64,000 bases of DNA, taken from NCBI RefSeq assembly GCF_002198655.1, contig NZ_MWLN01000107.1:1-64000 (forward strand), in the 5' to 3' direction. Positions within the stretch are counted from its first letter, which is position 1; each line of letters starts with the position of its first letter. Shown one piece after another: positions 8,151 to 15,352 of the stretch. Under the pieces are notes generated by a model. It ran no database searches and had not been told where the DNA came from. It was given only the letters and a program-made list of their open reading frames with translations. The translations under genes were made by a program, and so were the position numbers. Origin of the DNA: Kineosporia sp. A_224. Its GTDB lineage: Bacteria > Actinomycetota > Actinomycetes > Actinomycetales > Kineosporiaceae.

Positions 8151-10156
8151 GCGTCCTCCGTCGGTCCGTCGGTGCGGGCGGGGTGGTCCCAGGTGATCCG
8201 GGGCCGGCGGCCGCCGAGCCGGCGGCCGAAGAAGTCGAGGATGATCTGCACCCGCTGCACCCGGTGCGCGGGCGAGCCGCTGCGCGAGAGCTCGTGGCTC
8301 TCCTCGGGGAAGCGCCAGTACTCGACGTCCTTCCCGAGCATCCGCAGCGCGAGGTAGAGCGCGTCGGCCTGCTCGACGTGGCAGCGCAGGTCGTTCTCGG
8401 AGTGCAGCAGGAGCATCGGGGTCGTGATGTCGCGGACGTACGTGACCGGCGACATCCGCCGGTAGACCTCGGGGGCGTCGAGGTGCGTCACGCCCATCTC
8501 GTAGCGGAACGTGCCCGCCATGTCGGCGCTCCACTCCTCGGACTCGAGGTTGTTCACGGCCCGCTCGCTGCACGCGGCGGCGAACCGGTCCGTGTGCCCG
8601 ACGAGCCAGCTCGTGAGGAAGCCGCCGTACGACCCGCCGAGGACGCCGAGCCGGTCCGGGTCGAGGCCCGGGTCGCGGGCGAGCGCGCCGTCGAGCGCGG
8701 CGAGGACGTCGTCGGCGTCGACGCCGCCCCAGCCCGAGCCGGGCGCCTCCTCCGCCTCGGGCGGCCGGACCTCCTGCGTCCAGGCCTCGGTGCGGCCCGT
8801 GGAGCCGTGCGGGTTCGTCCAGACGACCGCGTAGCCGGCGGCGGCCCAGAGGTGGAACTCGTCGAAGAACGCGTTGGTGTACTGCGCCGCGGGGCCGCCG
8901 TGGATCGACAGCAGCACGGGCGTCCGGCCGGTCCCCGCGGGTTCCGCCGGCCGCAGCAGCCAGACGTCGAGGTCCCCGTCGCCCTTCGGGGACGGCACCG
9001 TGAACTGCTCGGGGACGCCGGTCGGCACCGCCGCGTGGAACCCCGCCCCGAACGACGTGAGGCACCGCTCGACGCCGTCGCGGACGACGTGCACCTCCGG
9101 CAGCGCGCCCGGGTCGGACGCGGTGAAGGCGAGCGTGCCGCCCGCGAGGTCGTAGCCGGTGACGGCATGACCGCCGCCGACGAGCAGCGCGGCCTCGCCG
9201 TCCGCCGGCACCCGGTAGAGGTGCACGTCACCGCGGTCCTCGAGCGCGACGACGACCGCGTCGCCGTCCCAGAGCATCTCGCGCAGCGCAGCACAGTTGA
9301 GGTCGGGGACCGTTGCAGCAGAACGGGTCTCGCCGGTCTTGACGTCGACGAACGCGAGCCGCAGGAACGCCGGCCAGACGACGGCGTCCTCGCCGAGCAC
9401 CGCGAGCAGCGCGCCGTCCGGGGAGAACGCCGGGGCGAAGCTCGACGTCCGGGGCCGGGACAGGGTGCGCGGTCCGACCGGCCCGCGGACCGACCGCGCG
9501 TCGACGAGGTGCACGTCCGTCACCGGCGCCAGGTCGTCGCCGCGGGACGCACAGGTGGCGAGCGTGCCGCCGTCCGGCGACCACGCGGCACCCGCGTGGT
9601 CGGCCGGCCCGCCGAGCAGGAGCACGGGTGCGGCGGTGCCGTCGGCGGGGACGACGAACAGCCCGGCCGGGCGGTCGATCGTCCAGCCGACGTCGTCGAG
9701 CCGGGAGAAGAGCCGGTCGATCCGTCGCGGCGGCCGCGACCGGTCGTCGTCGCCGTCCGTCCAGCGCCGCGTCCGCTCCCGCGAGACGAACGCGAGGCGG
9801 GTGCCGTCCGGCGACCAGGCCACGTCGGTGAAGGCCTCGGGCCGCTCGCAGACCGGGAAGGTCTCGCCCGGCACCGAGAACGGGACGACCTCGAGCGCGC
9901 AGGTGCTGTCGTCCCCGATCGTCGTCACGGCGACCCGGCTGCCGTCCGGCGACCAGCGGGGCGTCCCGGCCCGCCGGTCGCCCGCGGTGAGCGGCCGCGG
10001 CGGCTGCGAGCCGTCGGCGGCCGCGACCCACACCGCGCTGCGGTAGCGGTTGCCCGGCAGGTCGACGTGCGTCACGACGAACGCGACGTGACCGCCGTCC
10101 GGCGAGACCCGCGGGTCCCCGACCGTGACGAGCCGGCCGATGTCCTCAGGAAGCAT
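8147..10156 (-). CDS. S9 family (acylaminoacyl-peptidase-like) serine peptidase
   Basis: A 669-residue prolyl-oligopeptidase-family enzyme. The first 400 residues form WD40-like beta-propeller blades with repeated SPDG motifs. The C-terminal alpha/beta hydrolase has the nucleophile in LGGSYGGF (serine about 510), the acid in HSENDLRCHV (about 586) and the histidine in PEESHELS (about 621). S9 enzymes cleave short peptides in the cytoplasm. MLPEDIGRLV at 10156 is preferred to the longer frame, which adds an Arg/Pro-rich leader. It overlaps the truncated-hemoglobin gene by 4 bases. Confidence 0.92.
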   Translation of the reverse strand: MLPEDIGRLVTVGDPRVSPDGGHVAFVVTHVDLPGNRYRSAVWVAAADGSQPPRPLTAGDRRAGTPRWSPDGSRVAVTTIGDDSTCALEVVPFSVPGETFPVCERPEAFTDVAWSPDGTRLAFVSRERTRRWTDGDDDRSRPPRRIDRLFSRLDDVGWTIDRPAGLFVVPADGTAAPVLLLGGPADHAGAAWSPDGGTLATCASRGDDLAPVTDVHLVDARSVRGPVGPRTLSRPRTSSFAPAFSPDGALLAVLGEDAVVWPAFLRLAFVDVKTGETRSAATVPDLNCAALREMLWDGDAVVVALEDRGDVHLYRVPADGEAALLVGGGHAVTGYDLAGGTLAFTASDPGALPEVHVVRDGVERCLTSFGAGFHAAVPTGVPEQFTVPSPKGDGDLDVWLLRPAEPAGTGRTPVLLSIHGGPAAQYTNAFFDEFHLWAAAGYAVVWTNPHGSTGRTEAWTQEVRPPEAEEAPGSGWGGVDADDVLAALDGALARDPGLDPDRLGVLGGSYGGFLTSWLVGHTDRFAAACSERAVNNLESEEWSADMAGTFRYEMGVTHLDAPEVYRRMSPVTYVRDITTPMLLLHSENDLRCHVEQADALYLALRMLGKDVEYWRFPEESHELSRSGSPAHRVQRVQIILDFFGRRLGGRRPRITWDHPARTDGPTEDA

Positions 10157-10316
10157 CCGGCCACGGTAGGGCGCATGCCGGGTCGGGGGCGACCGACGTA
10201 CCGGCGTTCGGACGGGCGCCCTGGGCAGGCGGGCCCGCGATGTGGTGGGATCCGAGCGCGGCAGCGCAGCCCGCACCCGGTGCGTCCACCCCGGCTGCCG
10301 CAGGATGGAGCCCGTC

Positions 10317-11342
10317 GTGCCCGACCTGCCGCTGTTCCCGTCGTCCCTCGTCGGCAGCTACGCCCAGCCGGACTGGCTCATCGACCGGGCGAAGCTCGCC
10401 GGCCGGTTCCCGCCGCGCACCCGGGCCCGCGAGCTCTGGCGCCCGGCACCGGAGTGGCTCGCGCAGGCCCAGGACGACGCGACCCTGCTCGCGATCCGGG
10501 CCCAGGAGGTCGCCGGGCTCGACATCGTCACCGACGGCGAGATGCGCCGCGAGAGCTACTCGAACCACTTCGCGACGGCGCTCGAGGGCGTCGACGTCGA
10601 CAACCCCGGCACCGCGCTCGACCGCAGCGGCCACCCGAACCCGGTGCCGCGCGTCGTCGGCCCGGTCCGCCGGACGCGCCCCGTGGAGGTGGACGACGTC
10701 CGCTTCCTGCGCGCGCACACCGGCCGGACGACGAAGATGACGATCCCCGGGCCGTTCACCATGGCGCAGCAGGCGCAGGACGACCACTACGGCGACCTCG
10801 AGGCGGTCGCGATGGCGTACGCCGAGGCGGTCAACGCCGAGGCGCGCGACCTCTTCGCGGCCGGCGTCGACATCGTCCAGTTCGACGAGCCCTACCTGCA
10901 GGCCCGCCCCGACGCCGCGAAGCAGTTCGGCGTCCGGGTGCTCAACCGGGCCCTCGAGGGGCTCACCGGGACGACCGCCGTCCACCTGTGCTTCGGCTAC
11001 GCCGCGATCATCCACGAGCGCCCCTCGGGCTACTCGTTCCTCCCCGAGCTCGCCGAGGCCACGTGCGACCAGATCTCCATCGAGACGGCGCAGTCGAACC
11101 TCGACTGCGCCGTGCTCGCCGAGCTGGCCGGCAAGACGATCATCCTCGGCGTCATCGACCTCGACGACCACGCCGTCGAGGAACCCGCGACGGTCGCCCG
11201 CCGGGTCGAGCGCGCGCTGCCGTACGTGGCCCCCGAGAACATCGTCGTCGCGACCGACTGCGGCATGAAGTACCTGCCGCGCGAGTCGGCCGAGGGCAAG
11301 CTCCGGGCGCTCGCGGACGGCGCGAAGCTGCTCCGGGGCTGA
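10317..11342 (+). CDS. MetE-like cobalamin-independent methyltransferase (catalytic domain only)
   Basis: A 341-residue protein holding only the catalytic TIM barrel of MetE. It starts LFPSSLVGSYAQPDWL, has ASP/GLU-rich VQFDEPYLQ, zinc ligands in HLCFGY (His and Cys) and TDCGMKYLP (Cys), all as in MetE, whose full form is about 760 residues. Short homologues work in methionine synthesis from other methyl donors or in alkyl-thiol metabolism. GTG 10317 follows GGAG by 6 bases; ATG 10305 four codons upstream is possible. No other methionine gene is near. Confidence 0.85.
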   Translation: MPDLPLFPSSLVGSYAQPDWLIDRAKLAGRFPPRTRARELWRPAPEWLAQAQDDATLLAIRAQEVAGLDIVTDGEMRRESYSNHFATALEGVDVDNPGTALDRSGHPNPVPRVVGPVRRTRPVEVDDVRFLRAHTGRTTKMTIPGPFTMAQQAQDDHYGDLEAVAMAYAEAVNAEARDLFAAGVDIVQFDEPYLQARPDAAKQFGVRVLNRALEGLTGTTAVHLCFGYAAIIHERPSGYSFLPELAEATCDQISIETAQSNLDCAVLAELAGKTIILGVIDLDDHAVEEPATVARRVERALPYVAPENIVVATDCGMKYLPRESAEGKLRALADGAKLLRG

Positions 11343-11355
11343 TCTCCCGCACCAC

Positions 11356-11421
11356 GCCCCACCCCGTGGGGCCCCTCTGAGGTAGATCACCGTCCATATC
11401 TACGGCGATCTACCTCAGAGG
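11356..11421. terminator. Two stacked hairpins between convergent genes
   Basis: A short hairpin (GCCCCAC/GTGGGGC, 11356-11372) is followed by a long one with perfect 15-bp arms, CCTCTGAGGTAGATC at 11374-11388 and its complement at 11407-11421, extendable inward by a further CCG/CGG after one mismatch. It lies between the MetE-like and quinone oxidoreductase genes and should stop both. Confidence 0.75.
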
Positions 11422-11440
11422 CGTCCCCGCCGGGCGGGCG

Positions 11441-12295
11441 TCAGGCCAGCGCGGCCGCGACGGCGTCGTCGAGCGAGCCCGTCGGGCGGCCGATGAGGCG
11501 GCTCAGGTCGCCGGTCGTGACCTCGAGCTCCCCGGCGCGGATCGACCGGTCGGTGTCGGCGAGCATCGCCGCGACCGGGGCGGGCAGCCCGGCACCCTCG
11601 AGCACCTTGGCCAGGCCCTCGACCGGCAGCTCGGTGTAGACGACGTCCTTGCCGCTGTGCTTCGCGACGGACGCCGCGAGCTCGGCGAGCGTGAACGACG
11701 AGTCGCCGCCGAGCTCGTAGACCGTGCCCTCGTGGCCCTCGCTCGTGAGCACGGCCGCGGCGGCCTCGGCGTACTCGGCGCGCGGGGCGCCGCTGACCCG
11801 GCCGTCGCCCGCGCTGCCGAGGACGGCGCCGTGCTCGAGGTAGGTCGGGATCTGCGGGGTGTAGTTCTCGAAGTACCAGCCGTTGCGCAGGAAGGTGAAC
11901 GGGACGCCGAGCGCCCGGATGGCCTCCTCGGTGCCGCGGTGCTCGACCGCGAGCTGGAGGGACGTCGTGTCGGCGTACGGCGCGCTCGTGTAGACGACCG
12001 ACGCGCCCGCCTCCTGGGCGGCCCGGGCGGCGGCGGTGTGCTGCTCCACCCGCCGGCCGAAGTCGGTGCCGGAGACGAGGAGGACCTTGTCGGCGCCCTT
12101 GAAGGCCTCCGCGAGCGTCGCCGGGTCGTCGTAGTCGATCCGCGCCGTGCGGACGCCGCGCTCCGCGAGGTCCGCGAGCTTCTCGACGCTGCGGCCGCCG
12201 GCGACGATGTCGCCCGCGGGGACGCCCTTCGCCAGGAGGGACTCGACGGCGAGGCGGCCGAGGTGGCCGGTGGCACCGGTGACGACGACGGACAT
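11441..12295 (-). CDS. NmrA-like NAD(P)H:quinone oxidoreductase (QorB/YtfG type)
   Basis: A 284-residue atypical SDR. MSVVVTGATGHLGRLAVESL gives the GxxGxxG NAD(P) motif, then VLLVSGTDFGRRVEQH, VVYTSAPYAD and FTFLRNGWYFENY, the QorB/YtfG pattern for NAD(P)H-dependent quinone reduction under electrophile or quinone stress. AAGGAG lies 6 bases before the ATG. It diverges from an HxlR regulator across a 27-bp dyad, the classic arrangement in which HxlR/QorR senses quinones or aldehydes and represses both genes. Confidence 0.9.
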   Translation of the reverse strand: MSVVVTGATGHLGRLAVESLLAKGVPAGDIVAGGRSVEKLADLAERGVRTARIDYDDPATLAEAFKGADKVLLVSGTDFGRRVEQHTAAARAAQEAGASVVYTSAPYADTTSLQLAVEHRGTEEAIRALGVPFTFLRNGWYFENYTPQIPTYLEHGAVLGSAGDGRVSGAPRAEYAEAAAAVLTSEGHEGTVYELGGDSSFTLAELAASVAKHSGKDVVYTELPVEGLAKVLEGAGLPAPVAAMLADTDRSIRAGELEVTTGDLSRLIGRPTGSLDDAVAAALA

Positions 12296-12389
12296 GAGGA
12301 GCTCCTTGGGGCACGGGCGGGAGGTCCCGCCGCTCGGTCTGCTGTCGTCGACCCACAACCGGCCATCGTCCGTGACACTTCCCGCGATG

Positions 12390-12416
12390 CAGTACCCACC
12401 TTTTGGTAAGGTACTG
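12390..12416. promoter_or_regulatory. HxlR-type operator
   Basis: CAGTACC, 13 bases, GGTACTG, with an inner ACC/GGT pair. GTAC-containing dyads of this length are the known site of HxlR regulators. It ends 2 bases before the HxlR start codon and lies upstream of the oxidoreductase, so one dimer could repress both. Confidence 0.8.
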
Positions 12417-12418
12417 GC

Positions 12419-12835
12419 ATGACGGTGAGCAACGAGGTCAGGGAGCAGATCAGCGACCAGATCGCCCGGCTGCAGACCTACTTCCCCGACCGGGTGCTGG
12501 CGTCGGCCTGCCCGTCGCGGGTCGTGCTCGACCACGTGACGAGCAAGTGGGGCGTCCTCGTGCTCGTCTCCCTGGCCGACCGCACCCTGCGCTGGGGCGA
12601 GCTGCGCCGCTCCGTGGAGGGCGTGAGCGAGAAGATGCTCGCCCAGACGCTCCAGGTGCTCGAGCGCGACGGCCTCGTCCACCGCCGGGCGCTGCCCGTC
12701 ATCCCGCCGCACGTCGAGTACAGCCTCACCGACCTCGGCGTCGACCTCGTCGGGCACCTGCTGCCGCTCATGGGCTGGCTCGCCGCGAACGCCCCGGCGA
12801 TCGTCGAGAACGCCGCCACCGCGCCCGCCCGCTGA
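12419..12835 (+). CDS. HxlR family transcriptional regulator
   Basis: A 138-residue winged-helix repressor. CPSRVVLDHVTSKWGVLVLV begins the HxlR domain, with the redox-type Cys at about residue 31; RWGELRRSVEGVSEKMLAQTL is the recognition region and RRALPVIPPHVEYSLTDLG the wing. The N-terminal Cys suggests sensing of quinones, aldehydes or oxidants, as for YodB and QorR. Its start codon sits directly against the operator, so it likely represses itself and the divergent oxidoreductase. It ends 2 bases from the convergent hydrolase gene. Confidence 0.93.
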   Translation: MTVSNEVREQISDQIARLQTYFPDRVLASACPSRVVLDHVTSKWGVLVLVSLADRTLRWGELRRSVEGVSEKMLAQTLQVLERDGLVHRRALPVIPPHVEYSLTDLGVDLVGHLLPLMGWLAANAPAIVENAATAPAR

Positions 12836-12837
12836 CC

Positions 12838-13731
12838 TCAGGCCCCGAAGAACTCCGCGAGCGCGGCGGCGGTGGCCGCGGGCTGCTCCTCGGGCAGGAA
12901 GTGCCCGCACGGCAGCGCCTGCGCGACCACCCGACCCGAGCACCGGGCCTGCCACAGCGCGACCGGGTCGAACAACCGCTCCACGACACCGTCCGCGCCC
13001 CACAGCACGAGCAGGTCGCAGCCGATCCTCTCGCCCGCATCCCGGGAGGCGCGGTCGTGCTCGAGGTCGACGGAGGCCGCGGCCCGGTAGTCCTCGCACA
13101 TGGCGTGCACGGCGGCCGGTGTGAAGCACCGCTCGTACTCGGCGAGCGCCGTCGGCTCGATGTGCTCCAGGCCCCCCGCGCCCCAGCCGCCGAGCGTCGC
13201 CCGCAGGTAGCCGATCGGGTCCCCGCCGATCATCATCTCGGGCAGCGGCACCGGCTGGATCAGGTGGAACCAGTGGTAGTACGCGGTGGCGAACCGCTGG
13301 TCCGTCGCCGCGTACATGTCGAGCGTCGGCGCGATGTCGAGGACGGCGAGCCGGGTCACCGCCGCGGGGTGGTCGAGCGCCATCCGGTGCGCGACCCGGC
13401 CGCCGCGGTCGTGGCCGGCGACCCCGAACGCGTCGTGCCCCAGGCCGTGCATGAGGCGGACCAGGTCGTGGGCCGTCGTCCGCTTGGCGTAGCCCTCGTG
13501 CCGCGGGCCGCCGTCCGGGGCCGACGAGTCGCCGTACCCGCGCAGGTCCGGCAGCACGAGCCGGAAGTGCGGTGCGAGCGCGACCGCGACCCGGTGCCAC
13601 AGCGCGTGCGTCTGCGGGAAGCCGTGCAGGAGCAGCAGCGGCGGCCCGTCGGGGCGGCCACCGGTGCGCGCGAACAGCCGGACGTCGCCGAGGTCGTACG
13701 ACGCGGCCTCGAACCCCTCGAACCAGCCCAC
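12838..13731 (-). CDS. Alpha/beta hydrolase (haloacetate dehalogenase-like)
   Basis: A 297-residue alpha/beta hydrolase. The oxyanion region is LLLLHGFPQTHALW, PDLRGYGDSSAPDGG follows, the nucleophile elbow is VAGHDRGGRVAHRM with Asp as nucleophile, and the catalytic His is in ALPCGHFLPEEQP. An Asp nucleophile with RxxxR beside it is the haloacetate dehalogenase/epoxide hydrolase pattern. GTG 13731 is chosen because GGAGG lies 5 bases upstream; the frame stays open to 13893 through tandem repeats. Substrate is unproven. Confidence 0.85.
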   Translation of the reverse strand: MGWFEGFEAASYDLGDVRLFARTGGRPDGPPLLLLHGFPQTHALWHRVAVALAPHFRLVLPDLRGYGDSSAPDGGPRHEGYAKRTTAHDLVRLMHGLGHDAFGVAGHDRGGRVAHRMALDHPAAVTRLAVLDIAPTLDMYAATDQRFATAYYHWFHLIQPVPLPEMMIGGDPIGYLRATLGGWGAGGLEHIEPTALAEYERCFTPAAVHAMCEDYRAAASVDLEHDRASRDAGERIGCDLLVLWGADGVVERLFDPVALWQARCSGRVVAQALPCGHFLPEEQPAATAAALAEFFGA

Positions 13732-13767
13732 GGGCGCCTCCACGGTTCGGCGGACGACGGTCGGCAC

Positions 13768-13859
13768 GACCGTCGGTCGGGGCGACCGTCGGTCGGGGCG
13801 ACCGTCAGCGGGAAGACCGTCAGCGGGAAGACCGTCAGCGGGAAGACCGTCAGCGGAAG
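13768..13859. repeat. Two abutting tandem repeat arrays (16 bp x2, 15 bp x4)
   Basis: Two copies of GACCGTCGGTCGGGGC (13768-13799) run into four copies of ACCGTCAGCGGGAAG (13801-13859, the last one base short). The 15-bp array overlaps the stop codon of the lipoprotein gene at 13850. Read on the reverse strand, each unit repeats the last codons and the TGA in frame. Confidence 0.9.
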
Positions 13860-14557
13860 AAGCAGGTCTCCCCCGCGTAGACGAGCGTCGCACGGCTCGT
13901 GAGGGACGCCCCGCCGAGGATCCCGCCGAACCCGTCGCCGTCGATGAACTCGGTGCCGACGGAGCCCTCGCTCGTCGTCGTCCCCGGCCGGCCCGCCTTG
14001 ATGTCCCGCAGCGTCGAGCCGATCCCCAGGCCGTCCGCGGTCGTCAGGTGCCGGCCCTTGGCGCCCTGGTCCGTCCAGCCGACGAACTTCGTGCCGTCCA
14101 GGAGCACCGAGAACCCGGCGCGGCCGGCACCGGTGCGCGGCCCCTGGCCGCACTCGGGCAGGTCGTTCCGCGTCAGCGAGCCACCGAGGGCGGTGCCGAC
14201 CGCCGTGACGACGGCGGTGCCGTCGCTGCCGAACGGCAGGTGCCGGATCGCCGCGTCGCCGACGACGTACCCCAGCCCGTCGCTCTCGAGGACGAGGACC
14301 GGGCGTGCCACCGGCTCTGCCGTCGCCGGTGTCTTCGACGGGCTCGCCGTCCTCGAGGGGCTCGGCGGGCTCACCGGCGTCGACGGCGCGGCGGACGACG
14401 TCACCGCCGACGCCGACGACGTCGGGGCCGCGGGCGTCGTGGCGGAGGACGCCGCGGAGCCGCTGCCCGCCGACCCGCAGGCCCCGAGCGCGAGCACCGC
14501 GCCCGCCGTCCCCAGCAGGACCGCCACCCGGGGACCGCCCGACGTCCGGACACGCAT
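13850..14557 (-). CDS. Secreted lipoprotein of unknown function
   Basis: A 235-residue lipoprotein with lipobox LALGAC (Cys about 26), a Ser/Thr/Pro/Ala linker to about residue 80 and a C-terminal domain: LVLESDGLGYVVGD, LPECGQGPRTGAGRAGFSV, GTKFVGWTDQG, LTTADGLGIGSTLRDI and YAGETCFFR. Two cysteines near each end of the domain may form a disulfide. This domain recurs in actinobacterial lipoproteins without assigned function. ATG 14557 or GTG 14560 are both possible behind GGGAG. The stop lies in a tandem repeat that duplicates the C-terminal codons. Confidence 0.7.
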   Translation of the reverse strand: MRVRTSGGPRVAVLLGTAGAVLALGACGSAGSGSAASSATTPAAPTSSASAVTSSAAPSTPVSPPSPSRTASPSKTPATAEPVARPVLVLESDGLGYVVGDAAIRHLPFGSDGTAVVTAVGTALGGSLTRNDLPECGQGPRTGAGRAGFSVLLDGTKFVGWTDQGAKGRHLTTADGLGIGSTLRDIKAGRPGTTTSEGSVGTEFIDGDGFGGILGGASLTSRATLVYAGETCFFR

Positions 14558-14713
14558 CACGGTGCTGCTCCCTCGATCACGCCGCGGGCCCGGTGCACCC
14601 CGGCCCGGCCGCGTCGCCGCGGCACCGTCAGAGCCTGGCACCAAGCGCCACGGCGGTGCGGCGGAACACGCCCGGCGGGCCGTCCGCCGGGCCGTCCGGC
14701 GCGGGCCGGTCAT

Positions 14714-14719
14714 TACCCT
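14714..14719 (+). promoter_or_regulatory. Leaderless promoter of TetR gene
   Basis: TACCCT ends 6 bases before the GTG at 14726, with no Shine-Dalgarno sequence, matching the TANNNT-N6/7-start arrangement seen repeatedly in this window. Confidence 0.5.
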
Positions 14720-14725
14720 GGCCGG

Positions 14726-15325
14726 GTGCCACGCCTCGTCGACCACGCGGAGCGCCGGGCCGGCCTGCTCGCCGCGACCTGGCGGGTCGTCCGCACGCGC
14801 GGCGTCGGCGGCACGACGACCCGGGCCATCGCCGACGAGGCGGGCTGCTCGCTGAGCGTGCTCGCGCACTTCCTCGGCGGCAAGGACGACATCCTCGTCG
14901 CGGCCCAGACCGCGGTCTACGAACGGATCGTCGAACGGGCCTTCACCCTCGGGGGCGACCTCGACGGGCTGGCGGCGCTGCGGGCGGCGTTCGAGGCCGT
15001 GCTGCCGCTCGACGAGGAGCGCGAGGCCGACGCCCACGTCAACGTCGCCTTCGCGGGCGCGGCGCTGTCGAACCCGCTCATCGCGCAGGCCCGGCAGAGC
15101 AGCCACGCGCGGATCCGCGGCCTGCTGCTCGGGATCCTCGCCGAGGCCCGGGCGCTCGGCGAGCTGCGCCCCGACGTCGTCGACGACGAGGTGCTCGACG
15201 GGTTCGTCGTCGCCGTCGAGGGCAGCACCCTGCTCACCCTCGTCGACGGCCGGCACGACGACGGCCGGGTCGAGCGGCTGCACCGGATCGCCGACGCGTT
15301 CGTCGACGACCTGCGTGCGCACTGA
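14726..15325 (+). CDS. TetR family transcriptional regulator
   Basis: A 199-residue repressor. The N-terminal HTH reads LLAATWRVVRTRGVGGTTTR, then AIADEAGCSLSVLAHFLGGKDDIL; the C-terminal ligand domain follows with AGAALSNPLIAQARQSSHAR. This resembles the BetI/AcrR-like TetR_C_6 group. It diverges from the lipoprotein at 14557 and is convergent with the dipeptidase-like gene, so its target could be either of its neighbours or a distant gene. Ligand unknown. Confidence 0.88.
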   Translation: MPRLVDHAERRAGLLAATWRVVRTRGVGGTTTRAIADEAGCSLSVLAHFLGGKDDILVAAQTAVYERIVERAFTLGGDLDGLAALRAAFEAVLPLDEEREADAHVNVAFAGAALSNPLIAQARQSSHARIRGLLLGILAEARALGELRPDVVDDEVLDGFVVAVEGSTLLTLVDGRHDDGRVERLHRIADAFVDDLRAH

Positions 15326-15352
15326 CCCGGCGCGCCGTCAGCAGACGGGCCG

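Noticed and set aside
13801-13859. CRISPR array
   Set aside because: The 15-bp units abut directly with no unique spacers and there are no cas genes in the window.
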